Shown here: positions 34,501-45,424 of the stretch, in pieces
Numbering within the stretch: position 1 is the stretch's first letter
Layout: each line of letters opens with the position of its first letter
Source of the DNA: Prorocentrum cordatum
Lineage: Eukaryota; Sar; Dinophyceae; Prorocentrales; Prorocentraceae
Direction: 5' to 3'
DNA: 64,000 bases
Assembly: GCA_963575745.1 (NCBI GenBank)
Contig: CAUYUJ010008557.1
Location: 186,001-250,000 of the forward strand
Notes under the pieces: model-generated
What the model was told of the DNA's origin: nothing
What the model saw: the letters and a program-made list of their open reading frames with translations, nothing else
Database searches by the model: none
Translations under genes and position numbers: made by a program

Positions 34501-34734
34501 GACAGCGGGGTTTATTGGGGCCTCCCAGCGGGGAGCCCCAAAATTCAGAAACCCAAGAAAGCCTGGGCCTAAGAGCTCGATCCGGAAACCGTGGGTTCAC
34601 AAACGTCTGCATGTTTCGGGGGGGCGCGTTTTGATTCCGCGGTCTTCCGCGGGCCTTCCGCTGGTGGGGCCGCGCCCGTTTCACTTCGCCGCCTCTCGCT
34701 GGCCTTCCGCCGAAGGACAAATTAAACTGCTCGG

Positions 34735-35990
34735 TCCGTCGAAGCGAATTCCCTCCCTGTTCCTTCCGTGCACCTCCTATTTCCTTCCGCGCCCTTCCGT
34801 TTTCCTTCCGTTTCCCTCCCTTTTCCTCCCGTTTCTTTCCCTTTTCGTTCCGTTTCCCTCCCTTGACTTCCCGTTTTTTTTGTCCGTTCGTTCCGCGATC
34901 ATTTTTGTTTCTGTTCCGTTGCCCTACCTTTTCGTTCCGTTGCCCTCCCTCTTCCTCCCGTTTCTTTCCCTTTTCGTTTCGTGTCCTTCCCTTTGCCCTT
35001 CCTTTGTCCCACCTGTTCCTTTCATTGCCCTCCTTCCTCGCGTTTCCCGCCCATGTATTATTGTATCCCTCCCTTCTCGTTCCGTGACCTTTTCCTTACC
35101 GTTTCTTTCCATGTCCCTCCATGTTCCTGCACCCCGCGCCCTCCGGCCGCCTGAGGCCCCGCCCGCCCGCGCCCTGTCTCCCCAATTAGTGTTTTGCGCG
35201 GCCCGCCTAGCTCTTAACTGGAAGAGGCTCGCTCTCGACCCGCAGACCAAAACAGTTTATTTGCGTTTTCTTTATGTGTCCTTGTCACACTTGTTTCCGT
35301 CCGTGTCCTTTTCCCGCTCTTTTCCTTCCGTGTCCTTTTCCCTCCGTTCCTTCCGCTTCCCTCCCTGTTCTTTACGTGTCCGTTTCCCGTCCAGTTCTTT
35401 CCGTCTCCTTCCCTTTTCCTTCCGTTTCTTTCAGTTTTCCTTCCGCGTCTTTTTCTTTATAGTTTCCCTTTCGTTTCCTTTTGTCTCCCTTCTCGTTTAT
35501 TTCCGTGTTTCTTCCCGTTTTCTTCTCATTTAGTTCCAATGTCGTTCTGTTTCCGTTTCGTCTTTTTCCGTTTATTTTCAGTTAATTGTCGTTTATTGTT
35601 GTTTCTTTCCCGCTTACCTGTTGTTTCCTTCCGTTTCCCTCCTATTTCGTCAGTTTCTTTTCCTTTTCCATCTCGTCTCCTTCCGTTGCTTTCCGCGTCC
35701 CTCTTGTCTCTTTCCGTTTCCCTCTCGTTTCCTTCCGTTTCTATATTTTTCTTTCTCGTGTTCCTCCCGTCTCCCTCTCGTTGCCCTTCCGTTTCCCTGT
35801 CTTTTCTTTTGGTCCCCTCTTTTTTCCCTCTCGTTGTCCTCCCGTTTCCCTCTCGATTTGTTCCGTTCCACTACCTTTTTCTTTTTCGTGTTCCTCGCAG
35901 TTCCTCCTGTTTTCCTACCCGTTTCTTTCGTGTCCTTTTCCGTTTCGTTTTCTTGCGTTTTCTTCATTGTTCGTTTGTTTCCTTTGCCCG
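34735..35990. repeat. 1.2-kb polypyrimidine tract with CCTTCCGTTTCC units
   Basis: Long T/C-rich stretch made of degenerate CCTTCCGTTT, CCCTCCCTTTTC and TTTCTTTCCG units. On the + strand it gives Phe/Ser/Pro/Leu-rich frames that look hydrophobic but are repeat translations. The only mixed-composition gap is 35130-35265. Confidence 0.85.
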
Positions 35991-36078
35991 GCGGGGTGAG
36001 GAGCAAGTGAGGCATAAGGACTGATGTATTTCTTGAGCTAAGTGATTCTTAGGGCGGGGGGAAGCACCAGCCGTAGAC

Positions 36079-36156
36079 TCTTTTAACTCCAGAGGTAAAT
36101 CGTTTCGATGTTCTTGGTAGCAGTGGAAGACATGGAAACGATTTAACTCCAGAGTT
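36079..36156. repeat. Small foldback with nested direct repeat
   Basis: The inverted repeat AAATCGTTTC (36097-36106) / GAAACGATTT (36135-36144) is perfect over 10 bp with a 28-nt loop. It is flanked by the direct repeat TTTAACTCCAGAG at 36082-36094 and 36142-36154. Confidence 0.8.
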
Positions 36157-36411
36157 AAGTGATAATTGCCTTGCTGGTTTGAGTGGTTTTCGGGCGGAGG
36201 TGGAGGAAGAGAAGGACGAGGAGGAGGAGGAGGAGGAGGACGATGAGCAATATACGTAGCACCCCGCAGATGCGGATAAGAGTGAAGAGGCGTTCTGGGG
36301 ACGTCGGCAGTCTGCGAGACTCAGGAGAAGCCCGCCGCAGGCGCCAAAGCTTCACAAATTATACAACGAGCCCACCGCAGGCGCCGATTTCATTCTTCAA
36401 ACCAATGTGGA

Positions 36412-36662
36412 TCGGTCGCGGGTGGGTCGCGGGTGGGTCGCGGGGTGGGTCGCGGGTGGGTCGCGGGTAGGTTGCGGATGGGTGGCGGGGTGGGTCGCGG
36501 GTGCGTCGAGGGGTGGGTCGCGGGTGGGTCGCGGCGTGGGTCGCGGGTGGATCGCGGCGCGCGGGGTTGAGTCGCGGGTGGGTCGCGGGGTAGGTCGCGG
36601 AGTGGGTCGCGGGGTGGGTCGCGGGGTGGGTCGCGGGATGGGTCGCGGATGGGTCGCGGGGG
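36412..36662. repeat. Minisatellite, GTGGGTCGCGG unit (11-12 bp)
   Basis: About 20 copies of GTGGGTCGCGG with one extra G in some. Frames on both strands across it are repeat translations. Confidence 0.95.
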
Positions 36663-36729
36663 GGACGACAACAACAAACAAACAAACAAACAGACACAAC
36701 AACAACAACAACAGCAACAACAACAACAA

Positions 36730-36769
<40 letters not shown>

Positions 36770-36795
36770 AACAACAACTGCAACAACGCAACAAG
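36663..36795. repeat. (AAC)n microsatellite
   Basis: AACAAACAAAC followed by nearly pure AAC triplets. Confidence 0.95.
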
Positions 36796-36839
36796 CATAA
36801 TCCTCATCACCGATTCTCACTTCAGCCACGCACCCAGGG

Positions 36840-37255
36840 ACAATGAATGACCGTTCGGCCAACCTCACTCTGAGTAATGATAACACCTATAAGTATCAAC
36901 CTAAACAGAACCAGAGCAGAAGCATAGCCATACGCATAATCACAAACATACTCATACGACGAATCATAATAATGTTATAAGTAAGAATGGGACTACCTAT
37001 ACTAATATCAAGCTTTTCAGTACTACTGATATTGTAAAGACTTATGGTATCGTTACGACGAAGCTTCAGCATGCAAATATTGATAAGATCATGAAGGCTA
37101 ATACTAAGACTCAGGGTGCCAAAACGAATAATAATAACAGGACGGATAATGATATGAATGCAAGACTAGGAATATCAAAATCAATAACAGTCATACGAAT
37201 AAAATATAAGAACAATAGAAATGATTGTAATAATTTGACAATGAAACACTAAGAA
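36840..37255. other. AT-rich island of unknown origin
   Basis: About 400 bp of A-rich, AT-rich sequence (ATACGCATAATCAC, ACGAATAATAATAACAGG) in sharp contrast with the GC-rich surroundings. No frame, domain or clear repeat unit. It ends at the GGA tract that borders the left LTR. Confidence 0.6.
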
Positions 37256-37291
37256 GAGGATGAGAAGGAGGCGGAAAAGGAGGAGGAATAA

Positions 37292-37620
37292 TAAATATGC
37301 CCCTCTCCGCCTCTTACTGCGCTGGCCTCTCTTGCTGCCTGCCTTGCCACACCTTGGCTCTGCGGCACTGTACCGCAGCTATCTGTGCTCACAGGATAGA
37401 ACAGGAGCGTGCGGGCTTGCACGCGCGCGCCGAGGGGTCGTTCCCTCGTCGTCGTCGTGTCGTCGGCCTGCCGGCCTCCTCACTTCCCATTCCTGGGTAC
37501 AGTTGCTTAACGGTTACTTGTGGTTTCATCGATGTCTCATCCCGTATCCTCTACTACTGAGCAGAGTCAACACGAGACCTTAATGCCTTTGCTTACCCCG
37601 ATTCTCAGAGGAAAGACTGG
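37292..37620 (+). repeat. Left LTR of the giant copia element
   Basis: Matches the right copy over about 325 aligned positions with, by eye, some 17 substitutions and two small length differences. It begins at ATATGCCCCTCTCCGCCTC and ends near AGAGGAAAGACTGG. A TGG at the end could begin the primer-binding site (TGGCTATCAGCC resembles the copia initiator-Met site TGGTATCAGAGC only loosely). The left end may be truncated. Confidence 0.85.
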
Positions 37621-39179
37621 CTATCAGCCGAAACCCGCGACCAAGTCGCAACAGGGATGGGCTATGATGAGACAGCCGAATTGCCCGTCGGATCCCAAGC
37701 TGTACAACATGACGGGCAAGAACTACAGGAGAGCGGCCCGGGGAGGGGCCGCCTTCCCTCTTCTTCTATCACCACTCGGGTCTCTCGCGGAAGGAGTAGG
37801 GGAGAGGTTTTTGATTTGTCAAGAGACGATTCTCACTCTCGAGCCCCGATCGGCGATCGTGAACAGACCCCAGACCCGAAGAGGCGGGACGGCACAACAG
37901 CAAATATTAGACGAGGAGCATTTTCGTCATTGGTTGCTGAATCTTCGGAGATTATGCATTCCAGCCCGATTGCTATGCGCGCTATTGTGCCGGCCGCTGG
38001 CCAAGCCAGTGGGTCGGGAAAAGCTGAGGGGCCCAGAGGCGTGTGCCCCGCCGCCCCAGACGGGTGGGGAAACGCTCAAAGGACTCATCCTATCCCTATA
38101 GCCTTGAACGGACAAACCGGGCAAGACAGTGATGAGAAGCTTGATGATGGAAACGACATAAATTCCATGGAGGAAGACATTGATTACGCCAACTATCAAG
38201 TATCATTGGGCCGAGATTTGTCCTCGGTAGTTGACGCAGGCCACCCCGTCCAAGGCGAGAGGTGGCCCCATGGGCAGGATACAACTGATTTGACTATGAT
38301 CACGTGGAAGCCCTTGGGAAAGCGTTTGCAGAACCAGACTCGGATTCCGAGATAAGTGACCTGCCGCCCCAGGCGGTTGAGGCAGACATGGATTTTCAGA
38401 CTCATGCGAAGCATGACCGGGAGACCACAGGACGAACTCCCGCTCCTCAACTCCAGAAGCAAAGGAATGAATATCACGACTTAAATGATCCCCCGCTTCA
38501 GGAAGGGTTTCATCGAACTGCCGTCGCCACAGGCGATTGGCAGCCGTCGACTCCCGTTGTAGTTGAGGACGATGTATCTACCCCCCCCCCCCCGGCTTCG
38601 CTGAATGAGTTGATTAGTCAAGATGAAAGGATGAGGAGCTTCGAAAGGCGGCTAGACCGCCAGAGAGTACGCATGCACGTCCCAGAACGAAGCAGGGGAC
38701 GGCCCAAGATGCCAAGATCTGGAGCTCGATCCGCTTCGAGGAGCAACAGTACTATATCCATGCGCGAGACACGCTGGAACTGGGGCTCCAACTGCCCGCC
38801 CCATGCGGAGAACAGATGCCCGGGGGAAGCCCGCAGACCGAATGGAGCTTGCAGGCGCCCAGTATGTAGGAATTGCTCAGACGCGTGCCCCAATTGTAGC
38901 AATCAGTGGTTGCGTGAGGATTGCGTTCCGATGGAAGAGCAGAATTGCCGGTACCTTCTCATTCAAGCTATGCAGGACCAGGCTAGATTTGTTGAGGCCA
39001 AAACTCGGCAAGAATTCCTGGGCCGCGAAGCCCAGAGGGCCGAGAAGGCCCGACTGGACCGAGGAGAGATGAGTGCAGTCATTGAGGGCGTCCGGAAGAC
39101 ATTCGAGGCTGAAGAACTCTCTCTGGCCCAAGCTGCCAGAGATCGGGAACAAGAGCTGGTGGAACATATGCCCCATTAG
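37532..39179 (+). pseudogene. Copia gag region, N-terminal part with Cys-rich finger
   Basis: The open frame starts inside the left LTR (MSHPVSSTTEQSQHETL) and shifts frame near 37735 (RVSRGRSRGEVFDLSRDDSH) and near 38300 (KAFAEPDSDSEISDLPPQAV). The last piece has a basic region (RRLDRQRVRMHVPERSRGRP), then a Cys/His cluster (NCPPHAENRCPG, GACRRPVCRNCSDACPNC) like a B-box or RING-type metal-binding module, and a helical coiled-coil tail (AKTRQEFLGREAQRAEKARL). The stop at 39177-39179 (TAG) is followed by open sequence in the same frame. Role inferred from position: particle protein or nucleic-acid binding. Confidence 0.6.
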
Positions 39180-40040
39180 ACCGCGGCTGCCAAGCAGCGC
39201 GCGGAAGAAGAAGCCGAGAATAGATGTGCTGAGATGATAGCCTCCGAACGACAGGCCGTTGCGACGGTGACCAGTCAGTCTGTTGATGCCAAGATCGCAT
39301 CCGCCGCTGTTGCGGCGGCGAGAGTAGAAGGAGGGGGTCGCTACAGCCAGGTCAGAACAAGAAGGACAGGAGCTCCAAGAACAGCTTCAAACTGCCAGGT
39401 TGGAAGTGGCCAGCACCCAGATTGTAGCTGCGACGATAGTTGATCCGAATCATCAATATCGAGAAAAGCTTAAGTTACATGAGAATGCCAGAGCATCCCT
39501 TCAGCGTATGCAGTTAAGTGACAATGCGTACCCGCCGGCCAAGCCGGCTGGGGCGAGTAGACGACCATCGCCGGCGGCCCAGCCGTCAGGCGCAACGTCC
39601 TCGCAGGCCCAGTCTGACTCGACGACCGTGGGGGGCGTGATGCCGCCGATGCTGAAAGTGAGGGCTGCGCCGCAGCCACAGCCCGCGAGGTGGGCGGAAG
39701 AAGAAAGTTGCTCGATTTGCTTCAACCCGAAAGTGGGGGAATGCGCCACTTGTGGACTGCCAAGCTGCAAAGATCACTTCAATACGAGCACCAGACGGTG
39801 TTCTACATGCACTCAGATAAAGAACATGCCAGCAGAACAGGAGAAGTGGGACGAGCAATGGCAAAACCACAGTGCTGATCGTGACTTTCGGGCTCAACAG
39901 CAAAAGCTTCTTGGCGAATGCAGCGCTGATAAACTTAATGTTCAGCGGATGAAGGAACAAGCTGAGGGGCAGATTAATTAGACTGAGCTGAGAAAGGTCA
40001 GCTGTCGACATTCGGGAGATGGATGAGGCTCTCTGGCCCG
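39180..40040 (+). pseudogene. Copia gag region, coiled coil plus RING-like zinc site
   Basis: After the TAG the same frame continues AAAKQRAEEEAENRCAEMIA; near 39345 it shifts to QEQLQTARLEVASTQIVAAT. At 39706-39815 there is CSICFNPKVGECATCGLPSC followed by KDHFNTSTRRCSTC, a compact Cys/His module of RING or B-box type. A helical tail ends in a TAG at 39979-39981, again with open sequence in the same frame beyond it. Two hairpin-family copies (39568-39593 and one near 39535) fall in its Pro/Ala linker. Confidence 0.55.
39568..39593 (+). repeat. 26-nt hairpin family, copy
   Basis: Arms TCGCCGG and CAGGCGC (5 of 7 pairs), inner stem CGGC/GCCG, loop CCA, one bulged T. See the family finding. 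Confidence 0.7.
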
Positions 40041-40062
40041 CGCAGTTGCATCAGAGAGAGAG

Positions 40063-40876
40063 GTGATGAAGCTCAAAGCTATCATCGCCAAGTCCTTTCC
40101 ATATGGTGAGAAGGAACAGGACAAATTGCCCAATTTTAGTTCATTTGATATGCCTTTGCTTTCACAGGAAACGCCCGTAAGGCCTGTCATGCGACCCCGT
40201 TATACTGTTCCTGGTCCTGCAATCGAAGGCCCGGCCAAGCCGAGTACCTCCGAGAATGGTTTGCCTATCAATATGAATTTCACAGGTATCAACGACGACG
40301 CGACTTTTGTCAACTATCATCCTTTCTCTACGGGCGGACCTGTGAGACCGCCAGCGGCCAAGCCGTCTGGCGGAAATAAAGATCACGCGCCAGCGGCAAC
40401 GCCGCCGGGCGGGGCAAGACAGGACAAGGATGGGGATGACAGTAGCGTCGCACCGAGTACTGAGATGTTGTCGGCACTTAACGATGCTATCCGCGACCAG
40501 CCAGAGAAGCCGCCCCCAGGGAGTCCGGGAAGGGCCTGGACCCCCAGGCGGTGGAGGTGGTCGCGGTGGATCTCAGGGCCCGGGAGGGCCACATGACCCG
40601 GGGGGCCTTGATGAGAGGGCCCCTTTGGACCAGCGGAGACAGGTTGGAAACAATCAGAAGGTTGATCTGATGGACATTCCTGATGTTACAAACATACGGG
40701 AGTGGCAGATGCATGCAGTCCGCGCTATTGCTGGATCATCTCCTGAGATTCAAGCACATCGTTGGATCATGGAAGCTGTGGGCCCTGCTGTGGAGAACGA
40801 ACAGCTCAGAAGCCCAGGTCGCTTCCAACGTCTTGACATCATGATCGCCACAGTTTTGAATGAGAAGTTCACCTAA
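40063..40876 (+). pseudogene. Copia gag region, linker and capsid N-terminal part
   Basis: MMKLKAIIAKSFPYGEKEQD, then a disordered Pro/Gly/Ala linker carrying two hairpin-family copies (40348-40373 and one near 40390). A frame change near 40520 leads to GGGRGGSQGPGGPHDPGG and the ordered WQMHAVRAIAGSSPEIQAHR and RFQRLDIMIATVLNEKFT segments. The stop TAA at 40874-40876 interrupts the frame, which continues directly into the next capsid part. Confidence 0.55.
40348..40373 (+). repeat. 26-nt hairpin family, copy with perfect arms
   Basis: Arms CCGCCAG and CTGGCGG pair 7 of 7 around CGGC-CAA-GCCG with a bulged T on the 3' side. In this ORF it is read as PPAAKPSGG. Confidence 0.85.
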
Positions 40877-42622
40877 ATGCGTAGGAATCGCAATCTGTCC
40901 AATCATCACATACACTTCCTTCAACAGATCAGTCGAATGGAGTGTGGCGCCCAGAATGAGGAGAGGCTCTTAACGGGGCGCGAGATGATACGGGCCATTT
41001 GCTATTGGTGTTCCGTCAGATCGGAGTTGGGTCAACATCGCATGTCGCGTGATATCTTCAAGGTAGTCATGAACCCCAATAAGCCAGATGCTGACTTATA
41101 TCATTTCTATAATGAATGGACAGACGTTTACCAACAGCTCTACGGCGTCCGACCTCCATCTGATGAGATGCGAGCTTCGATCCATGCACACTTCATCGAG
41201 CAATGCAGGAAGCCGAAGAAGTTAGATTTCGTGCGTCAACTTTACGACTTGTCCAAAGGTAAGTTAGGAGAAGGCGTAAGGTCCTACGAATGGCTCATGT
41301 CCCATATTGAAGGAATGATGTTGCGCGACAAGGAAAAATGGAACATCAGTGTGCATGAGGGTACTCTGGACCAACGTGCTCGACGGGCGCGAATAGGCGG
41401 AGGTGGAGGTATTAGCAATGACAATCGTCGATATGCCAACGGCAAAGCCGCCCCGGCAGAAGTGGCAGCCCGTCTCGGGGGACCCACGGATGTTATGAAG
41501 AGCGGATTGACTAAGGGCGAGACGACGTGCAAGTTTGCACGTAAGGGCCAGACCTGCCCGAATGCAGGTCAGGGATGTCCGTTTAAGCATAAGAAGCCCA
41601 AAGCTGCCGCACCAGCCCAGCAGGCTGCGGGAACCAAGTCAAATGCTGCTCCGGCTCAGAACAAGAATCCAAGAGGGAGATCTGAGAAACCCGACGGCCG
41701 AGGCCGAAAGGGGCAGAGCCGATCACAGACTCCGACGGGTGGCCGTGGAAAAAGAGCGCAACAACGGAACAGGAGTCAATCCAACCGTTCGCGCGGAAAA
41801 GAGAGTTCGCGGCCATGTTATGCTATTTCGCGGGGCCCCAAGAATTGCCGCGGGCCTTTAGACGGTTGCAACAAGCAGAACAGAGGCTTGACCGATGCAG
41901 AGAAGCTCATGCGTGACAAGTATGAACAAGCGAAGCTTGACGCGGGACAGTATCTGGGATATGAGCGAACAGTTAAACAAGCCAGCGCCGCGGCTGCCAA
42001 TGTCTCCTCAACTGCGGGTGATGGTGGCTCCAGGGCCCCCAGTAACAGCTCAGAAAATCGCAGGAAAGACGGAGACAAGAACAAGGGCAGAGGCAAAGGC
42101 AAATACATGATTTGTCGCTCTTTCAAGGAAACAGGCAAATGCACGCGTGGTAAAGATTGTTGGTTTGCCAAGACCACGACTGGCCATCCGCGACATTGGC
42201 TCCACGCTGGCGGCCCAGCCGTCAGTGCTGGAAGACTGATTGGCATAATTTTGTTAAGGATACTCTTTCTTATCTTCCTCGCTCGGTGGATGCGGCGACG
42301 CCCGCGTCGGTCAAACCGAAAGCGGGGGGGGGGGTCAACTGACCAAGTCAGCTTGGGTGCCATAGCGCGCCCCGCCCCGTTAGCTCGGGGCCTCCCATGG
42401 GAGAAGCAGGCCGGCCCTCATTTTTCAAAGGCCTTTATAAATACTAGCGGAGGAGTTGACAGGAATCCCTGCGGTGGAGAGTTTCACCACGAATGCAGGG
42501 AGCAAGTTGAGAATCTCGTAAATATCCTTTCAAATTTCCTGCATCCTCTTTCTCGGGGCGCTATCGAGATGTGCTGGAGCCCCCCCCCCCCCCCTATAAG
42601 AGTTGCAGTCGATCTCAGATGA
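40877..42622 (+). CDS. gag: Copia gag: capsid and CCCH zinc fingers
   Basis: A 581-codon open frame. The first 230 residues are the retrotransposon gag/capsid-like fold (GREMIRAICYWCSVRSELGQ, DLYHFYNEWTDVYQQLYGVR, FIEQCRKPKKLDFVRQLYDL). CKFARKGQTCPNAGQGCPFKH is a complete CCCH finger (C-x8-C-x6-C-x3-H). A second, CRSFKETGKCTRGKDCWFAK, has the third-to-last spacing but Lys where His is expected. Between and after lie Lys/Arg/Ser/Gly-rich tracts typical of nucleocapsid. The frame starts just after an in-frame TAA, so the true protein began upstream. Two hairpin-family copies lie at 42209-42234 and 42301-42326, the second with a CGGT/ACCG inner stem. Confidence 0.75.
   Translation: MRRNRNLSNHHIHFLQQISRMECGAQNEERLLTGREMIRAICYWCSVRSELGQHRMSRDIFKVVMNPNKPDADLYHFYNEWTDVYQQLYGVRPPSDEMRASIHAHFIEQCRKPKKLDFVRQLYDLSKGKLGEGVRSYEWLMSHIEGMMLRDKEKWNISVHEGTLDQRARRARIGGGGGISNDNRRYANGKAAPAEVAARLGGPTDVMKSGLTKGETTCKFARKGQTCPNAGQGCPFKHKKPKAAAPAQQAAGTKSNAAPAQNKNPRGRSEKPDGRGRKGQSRSQTPTGGRGKRAQQRNRSQSNRSRGKESSRPCYAISRGPKNCRGPLDGCNKQNRGLTDAEKLMRDKYEQAKLDAGQYLGYERTVKQASAAAANVSSTAGDGGSRAPSNSSENRRKDGDKNKGRGKGKYMICRSFKETGKCTRGKDCWFAKTTTGHPRHWLHAGGPAVSAGRLIGIILLRILFLIFLARWMRRRPRRSNRKRGGGSTDQVSLGAIARPAPLARGLPWEKQAGPHFSKAFINTSGGVDRNPCGGEFHHECREQVENLVNILSNFLHPLSRGAIEMCWSPPPPPIRVAVDLR
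42301..42326 (+). repeat. 26-nt hairpin family, copy with covaried inner stem
   Basis: Inner stem is CGGT/ACCG instead of CGGC/GCCG, a compensatory change. Arms CCCGCGT and AAGCGGG pair 6 of 7; the bulge is A. Confidence 0.8.
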
Positions 42623-42914
42623 AGGGTCGGTGCAAATTCCGCGTCCGATTTCACCCCTCGACTGCGGGGCCCGCCATCGCTTGCAGGAAGGCGCGTCGCC
42701 ACGACCTGAAAGAGTTGCCCTCGCGTGACAAAGACAGGCGGAAGTTCCCAGGAGAAATGCGCCGAGAGATGTCTACTCAGTCGAGAGCGTCTGCTGCGGA
42801 GGCCCTGATCAGGGCGCCAGACCTCAAAGATGACGTCTGGCGCCTTTGGTTGAGGGCTGAGGGGGGGGGGGGAAGAGGGCCCACACGGCACAGCCGCTGC
42901 GGGATGCACAGGCA

Positions 42915-43186
42915 AGGATGCTGCGTATCTTGGAGCGCTGAGCTTTATTATTGATACGGGGTGTGGGTATAACCTCATAGCGGGGAAGTATATTAAAAGT
43001 GCAGGTGCAATGAGATTGATTCGAAAGCTTCCGCAATCGATCACTCTGAATACTGCCGGGGGAGAGACAAAAGCCCTTGGTTCAGTTCGCATCGCATGCC
43101 CTAGATTTAAGGGTGGTAGCTTTAACGCTTTAGTCATGCCGGAGACCCCGCGCGTGATTTCGGTAGGAGAGCGATCACGGCTTTAG
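42915..43186 (+). pseudogene. Copia aspartic protease
   Basis: The frame AAYLGALSFIIDTGCGYNLI carries the aspartic protease motif D-T-G (IIDTGC), followed by GKYIKSAGAMRLIRKLPQSI, LNTAGGETKALGSVRIACPR and FNALVMPETPRVISVGER, typical of copia protease. It ends with TAG at 43184-43186, before integrase. The short length (about 85 residues) fits one monomer of a dimeric enzyme. The upstream link to gag is broken by a frame change. Confidence 0.75.
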
Positions 43187-43306
43187 TTTCTTCTGGCCAG
43201 CAGGCCAAAGGCCCTACCTATTGTTGCCCAGCGGTCAAAGAGTGGACCTGATCGTTGTGGGCCAGATCCCATACTTGACCCTTTCAGGCAAAGAGGCGCT
43301 GGGTCA

Positions 43307-45424
43307 GTGGATGCGCGGTTGCCGCTGGGGGGGGTGAACCTCCCGAGCGGTGGTGTTGCGTGGCGCCAGGCGCCAAGGCATTTCTGGACAATGTGGTATC
43401 AGCGGGAGGCCCTCCGCCCCATGCTGTTCAGACCTCGCGTGACCATAGACCTGCATGCACATGAGTTGACTGGTAACCACAGCTACGTTGACGGACGGCC
43501 GACTGAGCTCGCGCCCGTTTTTCCGTCCTTGTTAGACTCTGCGGATACCATCACTTATTTCTACGATTCGCCTCGCAAGGCTAGCGAAAACGGTTGGAAT
43601 CGGACACCGACCGGCATTGCTGCCTCCAAATGTTTCTCGACTTTGCCCTGCCACGGCCAAGCCGTTGGTCAGACCGACGGGCAGCCCGGCAAAGCCGTGG
43701 CCTGCGCAGCCGCAAATATGAGCCCTTGTTGGCACGGGGTCTCAGGATACCTTCCCTATGACATGGATCAAGGGTTGGACTCCAATGCGTGCGACGCGGC
43801 CCCCGGGCCCGAGGAGGGTGAAGTTGGAGACGCTGACGGTGTCGACCTAGTCGACGTCGACGCACCGCCAGAACTAGTCCCAGATGATGCAGAGGTTCAG
43901 GTGTCGGGTTCCCTTGCCGAGCGGCTCAAACAGGGCGAAGACTTCCTGCCGCGTATTCTAACTCATACCCCCAAGAACCCATAATGTTCAGTATGCAGTT
44001 GGGCCAAAGCTATCAGAAGACAGCAGCGCAAAGCGCGCAACAAAGGGCTGAAGGTTCCCCGCCCATGCGCTACCCCCACCTCGTTTGGGCACCTGACGAC
44101 GATGGATCATTGGTTTGCGATGGATGAACTCTCGCGGGGGCTCCACGATGAGACCGCGCGCGTGACTTTTCGCGACCGAGCAGCGGATTTCACCGCCGCT
44201 CAGGGTGTGCACGACAAGTCTGCGGTTCATGTTTGTATCTTTTTAGTAAATCTCAAGGCCCCGGGAGAGAAGTTAGAGTATTGCTGTGCAGATGGTGCGC
44301 GCGAGCTTGCAAGGGCATGTTCCGAGCTCAAGATTGCCCATGCTCCTACCATCCCAGGAAACAAGAAGCAACACGCTGTTGCCGAACGTGCGAACGGCGT
44401 AGTGCAGATGGGGGCCCGAGCGCTGCTCATGCAGGCTGGTCTCCCACCACCATATTGGACGTATGCCGTCCGATACGTTTGTCTTTGCTACAATGCCAGG
44501 ACCCCTGAGGAGGGGAAGTCTAGTTGGGAACGTCGCTTTGGACACATGTTCGAGGCTCCGCTTCTTCCCTTCGGGTCTCTCGCGCGCTATGTAACCCCGC
44601 CAGAGTCAAGATTCCGGAGAGCCAAGACTGGCGGAACAATGATCCCTGGGATATGCTTGGGGTATGTGCACAAAGCGGGGGGCATGGTTGGTCCAGAGAG
44701 CTACGTTGTGCCGCTCAGACAACTGGATGGATTTACAATGGAATCAGGGCGCGCGCCCGAGGGCAAACGACCCGCCATAGAAAAGTCTGATCAAGTATAC
44801 AGCAACATCTTGGACGGCACTGCTGATGATCAATCGCTTCAGTTTCCTGTGAGGAAAGCGTGCGAGCAGGCAATGACTGAGGTGCGTTCCGTGACGATCC
44901 CTCCCGCAGGAGAGGCCGCGGCCGTCCCAGACGGTCCGCGACAGAGGACAGGAGTACGATCGGACAATCTTTTGGGTGCAGATGATCCCGCCATTATTAT
45001 GCCACCCCCTCCTCAAGAAGGCGAGGGCGCTCCACCACTAGACTCCGAGGCCGATTCCGATGATGATGACGGTCCGGGGGGCTTGTGCGTGGATGACGAG
45101 CCTGTGGTGATTGACGGCAGGGGTCCGCAGCGAGACTCTCGCCCAGACGAAGATAAATATCAAACGTCAGGTCTCGCACACGTTGAGTATCGTTTGGATC
45201 GACAATCTAACTTCTCAGCGGCCAAGCCGCGCGAAAAAAGTTCCAGGGGAAGGGCAGCTCCCTGCTCGCACGACACAGAACCTCGATGCGATGGATTACT
45301 TCGAGGACAGGCGTATTGTCGTTGGTCTAACGAAAGAGGAGTTGACACAAAAGCTCCCGTTGACAGGCCGTCGGAAGACGCGCAGCATACGAGTTGTACT
45401 CTAATCCCGACTACGTTCCAGTGA
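43307..45424 (+). pseudogene. Copia integrase, with an in-frame stop in the zinc motif
   Basis: The N-terminal stretch ends ILTHTPKNP, a stop (TAA, 43982-43984), then CSVCSWAKAIRRQQRKARNK. The H...C..C zinc-binding element of copia integrase is thus interrupted by one stop in an unchanged frame; relatives have a Tyr-type codon there. The catalytic core follows: MDHWFAMDE (first Asp), CCADGARELARACSELKIAH (second Asp) and PGNKKQHAVAERANGVVQMG (Glu, with NKKQHAVAE replacing the usual NG..E). PYWTYAVRYVCLCYNARTPE and GICLGYVHKAGGM are family-typical. The frame runs to 45424, then shifts. DDE residues are all present. Confidence 0.82.

Noticed and set aside
34740-36020. Open frames resembling multi-pass membrane proteins (Phe/Leu/Ser-rich)
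   Set aside because: They translate a degenerate CCTTCCGTTT pyrimidine repeat; hydrophobicity is a consequence of T-rich codons.
36407-36886. Frames with regular Arg-Gly-Val or Pro-Arg-Pro-Thr repeats
   Set aside because: Translation of the GTGGGTCGCGG minisatellite and (AAC)n tract.
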